Positions 22,060 through 33,030 of a stretch of 33,148 bases of DNA are shown here, piece by piece (position 1 is the first letter of the stretch; every line of letters starts with the position of its first letter). The position numbers were made by a program, and so were the translations under genes. The stretch is from Elysia marginata (Eukaryota; Mollusca; Gastropoda; Plakobranchidae): positions 440,663 through 473,810 of the forward strand of contig BMAT01007340.1 in NCBI GenBank assembly GCA_019649035.1, in the 5' to 3' direction. The notes below the pieces were generated by a model. That model did no database searches. It was not told the origin of the DNA and saw nothing but the letters and a program-made list of their open reading frames with translations.

Positions 22060-22975
22060 ACCAACAACAGCAATGGCAGTAATAACAGCAGCAGTAATAA
22101 TGTATGCAACTACGATAAAAACAGAAGTAGTAATAAAGGCAGCGGCATCAACAATGGCAACATCAACAACAACTACAATAGCTACAACAGTTACTGTAAT
22201 ATCAACATTTACAATTATAGCCGGAGTAACAATAACGACAGCTGCGGCAGCAATAATAACAACAACTACAACAACAATAACAACAGCAGTAGCAACATCA
22301 GGAGCGGAAAGAAAACTATAGCATGCGGCAGCAACATCAGCAACAGCAATATCAGCAGTAGCAATATCAACAGCGACAACACAAAAACATGCAGAAATAT
22401 CAATAACAAAAGCAGTTACATCAAGAGCTGCAAGCCAATATCATGCAGCAGCGGCATCGGCAGCAGCAACTAACAGCTGTAACAACATCAGCATCAACAA
22501 CAACAACAACAACAACAACAAAAGTAGTAACACTGGGAGCGGCAAGACAATAGCATAAGAAGCAACATCAACAACAACAAAAAACAACAACAGTAGCAAC
22601 ATTATAGGTGGCGAGACAATAGCATGCAGCAGCAACATCATCAACAATAAGAACAACAACAAGCAGCAACATTAACAATTATAGCAGGAGGAGCAATAAC
22701 GACAGCAGCGGCAATAACATCAGCAGCAGCAGCAGTAGCAATAGCACGAGTGGCAAGAATATAGTAGCATGGGGCAGCAACATTAGCAGCAGTAACAACA
22801 CTAGTAGCAACATAAGCAGCGATAATACAAAAGCAATATCAGCAACAAAAAAAATAATAACAGCGGCAACACTGGGAGCGGCCAGACAATAGCATCCAGC
22901 AACATAAGTAGTAACAACAGCAGGAATAACATCAGCATAAACAGTAACAACAGCAGCAGCAACGGAGATCAGAAC
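22060..22975. repeat. CAN trinucleotide satellite with higher-order units
   Basis: More than 900 bp consist mainly of CAA, CAG, CAT and ACA triplets. A non-triplet landmark resembling GGGAGCGGCAAGACAATAGC followed by ATGCAGCAGC recurs at about 22300, 22423, 22535, 22606, 22747 and 22874, spaced roughly 70-140 bp. The array therefore has a higher-order unit of variable length. Frames through it read as poly-Thr/Ala (22073-22321, plus) or poly-Leu (22441-22662, minus). They are short and broken by stops, so I do not regard them as genes. Confidence 0.85.
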
Positions 22976-22979
22976 AAAT

Positions 22980-23260
22980 ACTACTGTCTGTGCGTCAAAA
23001 TATGGTCCGATGGTTGCGGGTTCGATCCCATACGACAGTTTTTAATGCAATTAGCTTAGGTTAGCAGTAAAAATCCTTTGTAATCAGTGAGAGCAGTTGA
23101 GTGCCCAATAGGCGGAAATACTACATTTGTATAATATAAACATTTGGCTCTGGCGTATAATGACAGGCCAGAAGAAAGATTTATGGCCTTGAGCCTGCAA
23201 TGGGCGCGTAGAGACCAAACCCCAATTCCGTCCTCTGTGTAAATTGAAGCCAACTATTCC
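22980..23260 (+). mobile_element. Probable tRNA-derived SINE with reduced head
   Basis: A perfect B box (GGTTCGATCCC, 23019-23029) sits inside a 57-bp segment whose ends pair: ACTGTC (22983-22988) with GACAGT (23034-23039). This resembles a tRNA with an acceptor stem and T arm but no recognisable D arm or A box. The next 200 bp is non-repetitive, with more balanced base composition than the flanks, and reads open as 65 codons on the minus strand. The element is wedged between the CAN satellite and a long (CT)n run, as expected for a SINE near simple repeats. No target duplication was found, and the 3' boundary is a guess. Confidence 0.5.
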
Positions 23261-23289
23261 AAATTACACAACCCCGCTCCATAATAATG

Positions 23290-23291
<2 letters not shown>

Positions 23292-23333
<42 letters not shown>
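23292..23333. repeat. (CT)n microsatellite
   Basis: About 21 uninterrupted CT units. It is one of the purest dinucleotide arrays in the window. Confidence 0.96.
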
Positions 23334-23336
<3 letters not shown>

Positions 23337-23674
23337 ATCCCCAACACAATTTTTATTACTCAGCAAGGTTGGAGAGGATTCTCGAGTCACAAACCGTATC
23401 TTTTTACCGTTAAAATAGAAATCTCTATGACAGTGATGGAAACCAAGTTTTCCCCCCCATACATAACACAAGTTGAGATGCTCTCTCAATTTCTTCGTCT
23501 TTCTACTTCAGTTTGAGTCGATATTTTTCTGTTGTGTCTTCCACTTTGATACGCACCGTAAACAAGACTATTATATTATAAACGATTGTTGCAATGGTTG
23601 TGATTATTTATACTCTAAAAACCTGAGATTTTTGTTCTTGAGAATGTTTCTAGATCTCTATGTGGCTAATTTTT
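23334..23674. other. Unique DNA, no gene seen
   Basis: No motif of note. A short C run lies near 23452-23458. Confidence 0.5.
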
Positions 23675-23945
23675 TGTCGCCTAAGCCGCTCACCAGACTG
23701 GCTCCGCGTGCGGCAGATTTCCACTAGCTCTGCTACTTGCTTTCCTGCTGACGTCCATACTAAAGTATCGATAGCAACGCCTGCTTGGCGGCTCTTCGGC
23801 GTAGCATAGGCTGAGCGTCGCGAACCAGACACTAGAGCCCAGGTAGTCTGGATACGAGAATTTTGATCTGGCGATGAGAGTTACCTGTCTTGGGACTGAA
23901 TTGTCTGCTCAGGGAGCGTAGAAAAACCCGCCTAAACATTTAGTT
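23675..23945. other. GC-rich island, possible interspersed repeat
   Basis: About 270 bp are visibly GC-richer and more CpG-containing than either flank. Examples are CGCCTAAGCCGCTC, GGCGGCTCTTCGGCG and GAGCGTCGCGAACC. CCAGAC occurs twice on the plus strand with AGTCTGG between and after. A 60-codon minus-strand frame spans it but has no known motif. The sharp composition change suggests an inserted repeat or structured RNA-derived element. Without other copies this cannot be confirmed. Confidence 0.4.
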
Positions 23946-24790
23946 TGAGATTCTAGAATGGAATGAGCCGGTTTTTCCCCTCTAAATGCAGGTGGAATTT
24001 CTATTTGTGTTTATATGTTCACGGTTAAATGGTGCCAGATTTGCACTGCCGTTTACGAAAAGTTTCAAGTATAGTGCTTTTCGTTCCAGGAATTTCACAT
24101 ACCGTAATAACTAATATTGGTTTTTAGTTCTGTGTTGGTGGTAAAAACGGTTGATAGCATAGAATTGTCTTGTTTTTCTTTGGAATTCTCATCACGTCAT
24201 TCAACAGAAGACAGAAACGTTTGTTCAAACAATTTGTTGCTATATTTAAACATTCGGATCGCTTAATATTCGGTGCTGGAAGGGAATGTTATAGCTTAAG
24301 TTTTCCTCACATTTAATTTCAGGTGTGAGAGCAATGCATGTTATCCTGATTTATTTACTTCGTTAAACGCCGTGTTTCAATGATGGCCAATGATACAGCT
24401 AGAAGCTGGGTGCAGATAAAGTTTAGAGGCCAGACCTATGGCATGGTATCGGGAAATTTTGTCATTACAAATTCCTGATTTTAGTGATGATCTTCAGCGA
24501 TTGTTTTTTAACCGTCCGGTAATCTAATGGCATTGCCTAGACCACTGTCGGCTACAGAATTTGTGAGCAAAATGATGCTTAGTGATGTAATCCTGTAGTG
24601 TATATAATGTTAGCACTAGCAAGTGTGATGATGATCGAAATGATAAGGAAGACAACAACTCCGATATTTAATATTCATGATAATGATAGCAAAATAGACA
24701 AAGAAAATTATAGTCGCATTAAAAGGTTTTTTCTGCTTATCGTGTTTTGCAGTAAAAAAATTAACAGGCAATTTACCTACTCGTTCTCAC
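23946..24790. other. Unique DNA, no gene seen
   Basis: AT-rich, no supported coding or RNA feature. Confidence 0.5.
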
Positions 24791-24872
24791 CCCATCTCTC
24801 TCTGTCTCTGTCTCTCTCCCTCCCTCTCTCCCCCCTCTCTCTCCCTTTCTTTCTCTCTTTTCTCTTAATCTG
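24791..24872. repeat. CT-rich pyrimidine tract
   Basis: Imperfect CT repeats with CCC and TTT interruptions. Confidence 0.85.
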
Positions 24873-27682
24873 TCGATCTATCTACCCTCCCACGCTCATA
24901 AATATACATTAAAAAATAAGAGACCAACATGTAAAGAAACAAAGGGAAAAATCGGGGAAAACCGATTGTCTTCCTTTAAAAAAAATGTATGATCTAGTTT
25001 CTAGAACAAGTATTGGGAAATGCATGGGCAATGAACTACTCCTGCCTTGTTTTTTGTAGCTAACTGAAATATTGCAATTTTGACAGTGACATTTACTAAA
25101 AATAAGTATTTAGAACGAGCAGTACATAATCTCCAAGACTTTTATCATGTTTAGCAGTAAGGCTGTGCAATTTTCTTCAAATAAAGGTGTAATGCTCTCT
25201 TATTGACGGACTTTGACGTCGTTGTTACTACTGTGGCCGCTTTTTTTCTGAATGGTGTCTTTGTGGCTTAAGGCGATCACTATACTGAATGAATATCTTT
25301 GTAAATAAGCAACCAATCATAATTTTCTGTGTCTTACGCGTAGTGATCGGAAATGTAAACTCAATCCTTACAGTTTTGGTTCAAAATTTGCTGTATTAAT
25401 TTACGCACGTCGGCCGTATTGGATTTTTGTAGGTTGACTTTAGAAAATTGATACCTAAAAAAATAGCAGTCATATATGCATAAAAATTACAGGAAACAAT
25501 GACACACATATATAAAACAATTTGAGTGAAGGATTAAGGGAAAAGCCAAGAAAGATAATTTTGGTGAATTTCATCCATTTTGTTCTTAATACGAATAAGT
25601 GGGCATCGCAACAGTACTCGTGGAAATAAGAGTAGAAAAAAGAATAAAAACGGAGAGATGCATGTTAAAGCTTCTATCAACCTGTACCTCTGATATACAA
25701 GACCAACATTTCTAATTATCAGGCTATTCTGACAAAAATAACTTTTTAAGCAAGCCTTGTTTCCAGATATTTAAGTTGCCTAAAAATGCGTTTTTTTTAG
25801 AAAACTTCCATCTAAGTTTTAGAAGTTAAAAAGATACAAAAGTTCTTTTTTCCCCAACTTTTACAAGGGAATCGATCTTTTTATCAATATCATGACATGT
25901 TTAAATAAAACATAAATGAAAAATCTGAAGAAGCCCCTATAAGTTCTTATGTCATTGTAAGTCTATGCGAGTCTGCGTTTGGTAGATAAAATCTAGTGCA
26001 GTTTTTGTGTGGTTTTGGACAACATTTGCCAAAATAGGGGGCAGGAAACTGCAAATCTAACCACATTATTTTCTTATACCTTTTGAAGCACTGGAATGCA
26101 TTAGAGACATGTTTCACTGTTTGAAAATCAAATTATTGGTGCACAGAGGTGGTAACCGAAATTCACTAAAATTGCCCCCCCCCCCCAGCTCCATACAGTG
26201 AACAATTTAAAGGCTCCAAATGAAGGCCAGGCTTAAAATAACTACAGTTATGTAGACAGGATGCAGGGTTTGGACTTTTAGAATATTGTTTTCAGAATAG
26301 ATTCGAACTGGCAAGCCATTTTTGTTGCCAAACGAAAAACACGTTATGGTAAAATATTTATAGAGACTGGCTCCTGTTTTTTCACACCGCATAGGCCGAC
26401 TTGTACCACCGCACTTAAATCTACTTGCTTGGTCCGAAAAACGTGTGAAGTAGTTGTTTCAGTAGAGACCGTTGTATTGTCCTGATGAATTGCATAACTA
26501 GTTCTAGAATAACGGGTGCCGATGGTTCGTAAAACTTTTGCATAGAGGCCGAATGACCAACCGTGCCATTCAGCTAAAACTGATCACAGTATAGCAGCAA
26601 TAAGGCTTTTAAACATTTTAAGAACAGTGTATTAAAGAACGGTTTTTTCTATCTGATACTATAAGTTATCTGTGCCTGGGCAAAGGTGTTTGAAACTCTT
26701 AGTGCTGAGGAGTTTGAGAAAAGTAGATCTTCACAAAATTGAATTCAAGATGGAGATTTACCCCCAGGCCTATCGGCACTGATTATGAGTACATCCAGAT
26801 TAGACTATAATTTTGACCTATGGTGCAATAATGTCACTATAGCCAGGCTCTGGGTAGAAGTCCTTCCCAGACCACGTTAAATTTAGAGAAGACCCACGTA
26901 GATCGCTAAACATAATTATATTGAGTTAGTTTTCAAAAAGTATCAATAGTATCAATTCGTCAACACTGAAAGCAACCTATTTCATTGGGATAGGCCTTAC
27001 TGAAACCGATCGCTTCTGCAAATTATCAACCACTTCTGTTTAGCTAAAAGTTTGGGGTTTGTGTAAATTTTGGATTTGGGAGGGGGGTGGGGTGGCCTCT
27101 AGTAGAAAAAGACCACCATTTTGTCTGGGATAGGAAACCTTTTACAATGCCAACGTCTAAGGTGAGTTGTTGTGAGTTTCGCCATGTCAAACGGCCTCGC
27201 ATTCGGTCCAAGTGAGTTGGAAGTCGAAAGGATTGGTTTGGAGATAATAATAGGCTTTTAAAGTTTAGTGGGTTTTCAGAATTCAACATTTTTTAAATGT
27301 TAGATATTGATGCTTAAACCAATTCTAATCAGTTTTCACACCTAATTGATGTTCAAATTTCATTATTTATGTGTTTAATTTTAATTGGTATGATTGCTAA
27401 GGCCTCAACACCTGTATAGTCGTCTTAACTTCAAAATGCTGTTTTCTCCCCTTTGACTGAAATTTCACAAGCTCTAACCCTGCCGTCTTCAAACAGCTAT
27501 AAATTAATACAGAAGCATGATAGAGCTTTTCTGTTTGTTGTCTTTGAAAGTCGAAAAAATAAGTTTTTCTCTGATACCATATATGACTACCTTCTAATTT
27601 TGACTTAAGACCCATTTAGGCTGGTTGCAATAGCATTCAGCAAAGAGGCTGGAGAGCAAGAGAGCCAAGACACGCTGGCCAC
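24873..27682. other. Unique AT-rich DNA, no gene seen
   Basis: The only simple features are a run of 12 C at 26175-26186 and a G-rich stretch near 27078-27096. Short minus-strand frames at 26207-26392, 27044-27289 and 27397-27615 have no recognisable domain. Confidence 0.45.
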
Positions 27683-27828
27683 GCGTATGCGCATGGCTGT
27701 AGAGCAACAGAAATAGAGCCCGTATAAATAATCAAAAGATAATAGCGGCAAGTACAAACACACATACTACACAACCTACACGAAACATCCAGGTGTATAC
27801 TTTGTTTACCGGCTCTATTCGCATACGC
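27683..27828. repeat. Interrupted inverted repeat
   Basis: The right arm GGCTCTATTCGCATACGC (27811-27828) is the reverse complement of two left segments in matching order: GCGTATGCG (27683-27691) and AATAGAGCC (27712-27720). A 20-bp stretch separates the two left segments. The spacer between the arms is about 90 bp. It may be a foldback relic with an insertion, or chance. Confidence 0.45.
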
Positions 27829-28218
27829 TTTTGTTAGCACTGTTGTCACAGAGCGTTAGTCTCAGTTCTCCCTCTTGCTCACCATTCAATTCTCTTTGCT
27901 TTCAGTTAGTATTGAGATGAGCAGGCAGATCCAATACAGTAACTATATTTTTAGAACAAGCCTTTAGTTATCTGGATTCCAAATGCTCCCAGGTGAGCGA
28001 TTATCTAGTCTGTTGACACGTGAAGTTCAAACAATCTCGCTCCTACAGAGAAAGCTCTGGCTTCTGTTATTGATTTGCCTCGCTCCTAGCGCGGTCTGAT
28101 ATTCTCAACTCAGGCAATACGTAATGCACATTAGAAGGGTTTGGGTTGACAGAGTTTTATCAGTGTGAGGACTAAAGCTCTGGTTTTTGGTTTGGTAACG
28201 TAAGCCTTCACTAACCTA
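27829..28218. other. Unique DNA before the 66-bp array
   Basis: CTCGCTCCTA occurs twice (near 28037 and 28079). No gene is seen. Confidence 0.45.
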
Positions 28219-28680
28219 GTAAACCTTTACCGCATAAGAGAGTAGGACATCAGAATGAAGCGTAGTAAACGTTCGCAATTTTATTCAAAACTTAGCGCAT
28301 AGAGATTGGAAAATCATAGATGTTAGCTTAGTAAATCTTCGCAAGTTTATTCAACCTTTAGCGTATGGAGATTAGAAAAATCTGAATTAAAGCTCAATAA
28401 ACCTTCGCAAGTTTATTCAATACTTAGCGTACAGATATTGGAAAAATCTGAATGATAGCGTATTAAACCTTCGCAAGTTTATTCAAAACTTAGCGTATGG
28501 AGATTAGAAAAATCTGAATTATAGCTAATTAAACCTTCGCAAGTTTATTCAACCCTTAGCGTATGGAGATTAGAAAAATCTGAATGATAGCCTAGTAAAC
28601 CTTCGCAAGCCCAGTCAAAGTTCACCGTGAAAAGATTAGAAATATGAATGATAGCTTAGTAAACCTTTACATGCCCTACC
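28219..28680. repeat. Minisatellite, exact 66-bp period
   Basis: The landmark TTCGCAA starts at 28272, 28338, 28404, 28470, 28536 and 28602, exactly 66 bp apart each time. Degenerate, partly deleted copies flank it at about 28219 and 28655. A unit reads as AGTAAACCTTCGCAAG, TTTATTCAAAACTTAGCG, TATGGAGATTAGAAAAATC, TGAATGATAGCTT. Although 66 is divisible by three, every copy contains stops in the frames I checked. Substitutions are spread through the units with no indels in the central copies. Copies are contiguous with no unique spacers, so it is not a CRISPR. Confidence 0.93.
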
Positions 28681-29382
28681 AACTTTGAGCGAGCATGTCT
28701 TCTCAAATAACCTACCATAGACTAATTACCATCCATGCGTTTCTTTTATGTTAACATATAATACTGTCGACGATTACCGTTGTATTTACATGTTTGAATA
28801 GATCACCTTAGACTTAGAGCGTACAAAAATAATGTTTTTGTTCTTGCTTTTACTTTGAAAGAATGAAACCATTAAAACAATAATAATACTATCATGGACG
28901 AAGTCGTTTTTGCATTGAATAAAAGATAAAAGTTGATTAAGTATAAAATTTAATGACAACTTAGACTAGTTAGTGACAACAGTTCGTTTAGCCTTATAAT
29001 TAGCTAAGTAAAGAGGAGAGATATATTTTATTACGTTTAACCAGGAAGAAGTCATTAGCGATTTTATATACGTCTCGTGGATGATTAAATGTGAGAAGAA
29101 GAAGAAGAAGAAGACTTTCAAAGGTTGAGTACAAACCTGCTAGGGTTAAGACTTAGTGCTGATTATGAGTGTGGTGTTATTGTGTTACTGTGTGAAGGCG
29201 TTGTGCTAACCAACCATGGTTTTAATGTTGTTTGTTCAAGGTTTTAGAATGCTTAATAATGTTTGATTAGGTCCTACTGGCTCCGCCACTATGAAATAGA
29301 CATAACACGTAGGTGGCTTTAGGGATGAGTAAAAACAAGCTAGCAAAGTGTGTGTGGTTATTATATTGCTAATGGTTGTTAA
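28681..29382. other. Unique DNA, no gene seen
   Basis: A short (GAA)n array lies at 29094-29114. Nothing else is supported. Confidence 0.5.
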
Positions 29383-29419
29383 CTATCTATCTATCTATCT
29401 ATCTAAACATCCATCAATT

Positions 29420-29464
<45 letters not shown>

Positions 29465-29507
29465 GAAATATCTATCTCTAGATCTATCTATCTATCTACC
29501 TACCTCT

Positions 29508-29550
<43 letters not shown>

Positions 29551-29742
29551 CCTACCTCTTTACCTGACGAAGTGCCTAAAGAAGAAAGGCAGAAACACTG
29601 TGTCGTACGTAAATAAGGTAAGACTAGGCTACCATGTATACCTACCTCTTTATCTATCTATCTATCTATCTGTCTACCTACCTACCTACCTGTCTATCTA
29701 TTTATTTATCTACCCATCTATCTACCTATCTATCTATTTGCA
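29383..29742. repeat. (CTAT)n array with internal insert
   Basis: Long CTAT arrays occupy 29383-29560 and 29650-29742, with CTAC and CTTTAT variants. A TACCTACCTCTTTA segment appears near 29497, 29549 and 29640. Between the two blocks is a ~75-bp unique segment (29564-29640). The ORFs through the array (Leu-Ser-Ile-Tyr repeats) are artefacts. Confidence 0.92.
29564..29640 (+). other. Unique insert in CTAT array with hammerhead-like boxes
   Basis: The insert starts with CTGACGA (29564-29570). A potential stem (TGCC with GGCA) follows and then GAAA (29592-29595), which resembles the two conserved boxes of a hammerhead ribozyme core. Stem II is asymmetric, with two unpaired bases on one side, and I could not verify stems I and III. 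Similar boxes are known in the terminal repeats of Penelope-like elements, so this could be a tiny relic of one. No reverse transcriptase is present. Confidence 0.35.
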
Positions 29743-31434
29743 ATTTCCAATCTATTGAGACCTTAGATCTGCCATTTCATCTTCCTATCATTCCGTCTAA
29801 TCTCTATTCGCTTTATATCCAACCAATTAATCACCCTAAAAAGCGCTGTCTAGTTGCCTATATATCGGTTTTACTTCTAACAAAACCCAACTTCCTTCAG
29901 ATCCGCAACTTCATATGTTTTATGTGTAAGTCAGTCTGTCTGATTTCTTTCTTTATTGGTATTTAGTTTTTTTTTTTTTACTCACGACCACAATGGTTAC
30001 ATCGGTAAAATAATTGTTATTCCATAAGAAACATCACTAAAATAATATTTATCTAATGGCTCAGTGTTTTTTTTTTGATTCTTTAAAAAATCGAATCTTT
30101 CAAGTGACCTCGCCTCCTCTTCGCGTGTTATCTTGACACATACATAGTGTGTCTATTCGTATAAGCCCTCTTGTTAGCCTGGCATCACTGAACCTTTTAA
30201 CGAGAAAATGGATCGAGAACGAAACCGGAAGAAGGCATTAGCTACTATCGATAACGCTACTGTGGTGGTAAATGAAACTGCCCATCGATATCACCCTTTA
30301 CCCGCCCTGAAAATTGATCCTCTTGGTTTATTTGGGTTGGGTGAGGGTGGCGGATGACGGAGGGGTGAACAGATTTCCTTCCTACCAACGAAAAAGATGT
30401 GTTAGTTAAAAAGATGCTTGTTTACGTACGTGTGAGTTTCTTATGACCTCAATGCACGTTTGGTAATCTGGAAGTTAACTAAACTAATCAAGATTAGGGT
30501 ACGAAGAAGTTTTTTTTTTTAATTTTATTTTAGCAAAACAAACGTCCAGAGACAAAAAGTGGTACATTTTAGTCTTCATCTTTGTCCCGGTTTCTCCCTC
30601 ATTTGTTCTCTCTCTCTCTTTTCGTTATTTCTTTCCGGCGCGTCTATACGAACTATTCTATTGGTGAATCGGTTGTTGATATATTTTTTTCTTCCCAAAG
30701 TATCATCATAGTATTAAGCAAACAATATTTTTATTTGTTTATGTAATGATACTAAGAAGTTGTCATTTGTAGCTCTACGGCCGTTGCTCCAAATGAGTCG
30801 CAAAGGAGGCACTCCATTCTTTTCCAACCAAGGAATTACCAACATCACCTAGCTCACAAAGTGTGCACAATTTGTACAATATACATTTAATGGTGATTTT
30901 GTTGATATTTTTGTGTATTAAAAAAAAAAAAAAAAACGGAAATAGACATAATTAGGGTTTTTCTAGGGTTTCATGCATGCATACCTCTATTTCCCTCAAC
31001 ACTTCGATTCTTTCCGACCTGTAGAATCTTTCGTGTGCCCTTGGCATTTTGGAAGCCCACTATTTCAACCTGGGAAGTTTAGCTCTGTTATTATAATTAT
31101 CCACGCAGAATATTACTCTTCTTTCATCTGCGTGTTCTTTAAATTTTTTTAAAGAAAATTATTTCATTTAACTGCTTTGTTATAATTCAACCTTTGTAAA
31201 AATAATGTAGTTTTTGCAGTGCTTAATGCAACCTTTACCTTTGAGGGATTTCTTTTATCATATTGCATTTTCTCACTGACATACTATTGAATTACTTATC
31301 ATCAGAAAAATTCCGCTTTAATTTCATTAAACATTCTAGAATGGCAAAATATGGAGATTTTCCCTTGACAATAACTTCGGCTTGTGTTAATTTTGTAAGG
31401 TTGTGACCGATTAATTGCTTATCCGGTTTTTACG
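29743..31434. other. Upstream region of the coding exon, no gene seen
   Basis: AT-rich sequence with T and A runs (for example 30918-30936). GGG runs at 30334-30365 could form a long-loop G-quadruplex. No TATA box or initiator could be assigned with confidence. An upstream noncoding exon of the gene at 31450 might lie here or beyond. Confidence 0.4.
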
Positions 31435-31449
31435 TGATCAAAGTTGACC

Positions 31450-32647
31450 ATGTTTCTGAGCGATCCGGTTACAATCTGGTTCCGGCGCCGCAGCTCCGGT
31501 AGCTGTGAGGACGCCTTAACCCCAGTGTTTGCTAGGCCCAAGCTGGCAGACTCAACGGACGAGGAAGATGAGGTGCGAGAAGACGAGTGTACGGAAAGCC
31601 ACGAGGAAGGTGGAGATGTCGTGTTCGTTTCCTCTCCAACGTCTATAGACTCCCCTATAGTTACATCCCCTTGTCTGCCCTTCAGGCGCGGCTCTTTCTC
31701 CAGATCCACGAAGGAGAAAAATAGTAAGCGAGCCTCTGGCGAGAAGAGCAAGAAACAAAGCAAGTCTGCCACCACCGGGGAAGAGGGTGGGGCTAAGAAA
31801 AAAGGTCCAAGAATGTTGTGGAGGTCAAAGAGCAGCTGCGCTGACTCCAAGGTTTCTCAGGCCTTGAAGTCCGTTCGTGGAGGCCGCTGGAGAAGCAAGG
31901 ACAACGCCGAAGCTTTGATCGATCACGGGCAATCTGGGATAACGCCAGGAGATATAGATGTTCCAACGTCACCTCACCGACACGTGATCAGACAACACAC
32001 CACCCCCACCATTCTGCTAGTAAACGGGGATTCACCGCACCGCCTGGAGCGTTCGCTCAGCAACATTGGCGACTTCTCGAGCTCATCTCCTCTGAACGAT
32101 TCTCCTACCTCACCTAACGTGTGTACGAACCTGTCCATTTCCCCTCCTCCCAACAATCCTCGTTACTTCCGGTCACCATCACTTTCTGTGTCGCCTCCGC
32201 ACTCGTCCTCACCTCTTTCTCCCTCCCCTCCTACTCTGCGGAGCAGTTCTATGTACGCCCAGTCTCTATCCCCACCGATCGAACGCCACCACTACCACCA
32301 CCAGCACCACTCCCAGGTGTCCCCGCCACCTGTTCAAGGCAGCTCACCCTTCCGGCGCAAGTCCACCTCGAATTTCCAACACCGGTCCACCTGTTTCGAC
32401 TTCGAGTACATTCCAGACAAGCTGCGCTCTCTCCAAGAAGACTGGCGCGCTCACAAACAGCACAGACGTCGTCTCGCTCGCCTCTCACGCCAAGAGGCCA
32501 AGGTCACCACCGTACCGCCTGCTGAGGGTCAAGGCCAGCAGAGGTTATCTAGGTCAAGTTCAAGATCTTGGAGTAGATCTCCACGGGCTGTGTCTCCAAT
32601 GCCGCTCAGCTGTGAGGATTACGTTCTTTATCTCTACAGCCTGGAAG
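31450..32647 (+). CDS. Coding exon, Ser/Pro/Arg-rich disordered protein
   Basis: I start at ATG 31450 because its context (GACCATGT, A at -3) is good and an in-frame TGA lies just upstream at 31435-31437. The exon gives 399 full codons and is clearly GC-richer than its surroundings. Residues 11-16 (FRRRSS) look like a basophilic kinase site. Residues 36-55 are acidic (STDEEDE). Residues 80-121 are basic and lysine-rich, like a nuclear localisation signal. Residues 172-300 are dense in SP/TP sites with a His-rich patch at 280-287. Residues 315-347 (FDFEYIPDKLRSLQEDW, then Arg-rich) and 387-398 (SCEDYVLYLYSLE) look more ordered. Residues 366-378 are an RS stretch. The exon ends at a donor-like AAG|GTAAAT, phase 1, so a downstream exon beyond the window is likely. 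If unspliced, the frame stops two codons later at 401 residues. I do not recognise the family. A scaffold or signalling regulator is only a guess from composition. Confidence 0.85.
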
Positions 32648-32653
32648 GTAAAT
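32648..32653 (+). promoter_or_regulatory. Candidate 5' splice donor
   Basis: GTAAAT preceded by AAG matches the donor consensus well. Sequence after it is AT-rich and lacks coding character, consistent with an intron. The next in-frame codon is AAA and then TAA (32653-32655). Confidence 0.7.
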
Positions 32654-33030
32654 AACTAAAACTTGTTCATTGTGGTTTTCTGTTTAAAACGGCCATAAGT
32701 ACTCCGTGGCTTACCAACCCTTTTTTAAATTCCTAAACACTTCAAAAGGATAATGACTCTACTTCGTCGAAACATTAGCCATAGTTAACTTGCTTTACAT
32801 GTACTTACTTAAAGAATAGCTAGCTGAAGGCGAAGAGGTGTTATTGGCGCATCATTTGCAAGTACATAATTATAACATCCAGACCATAAACGGTTTACAT
32901 TAACTAGATCTAATTCCTCTAAACCTCCATACAGCTCACAAGACGCTGGTTGAAACATGTTAAGCAAGTCAATTTTTTTTTTTTGGAAGGTATATATTTT
33001 AGCTCTAAAAATATTGACAAAACAAGTAAG

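Noticed and set aside
22073-22321. Thr/Ala-rich 82-codon frame in the CAN satellite
   Set aside because: Triplet repeats stay open by chance. The frame is short, ends within the array and has no domain.
28219-28680. CRISPR-like regular spacing
   Set aside because: The whole 66-bp unit repeats with no unique spacers, and the genome context is animal.
31419-31850. 143-codon minus-strand frame opposite the coding exon
   Set aside because: It is a shadow of the plus-strand exon, whose composition, Kozak context and donor site are better.
32121-32525. 134-codon plus-strand frame overlapping the exon in another frame
   Set aside because: A by-product of the GC- and Pro/Ser-rich exon. No independent start context or motif.
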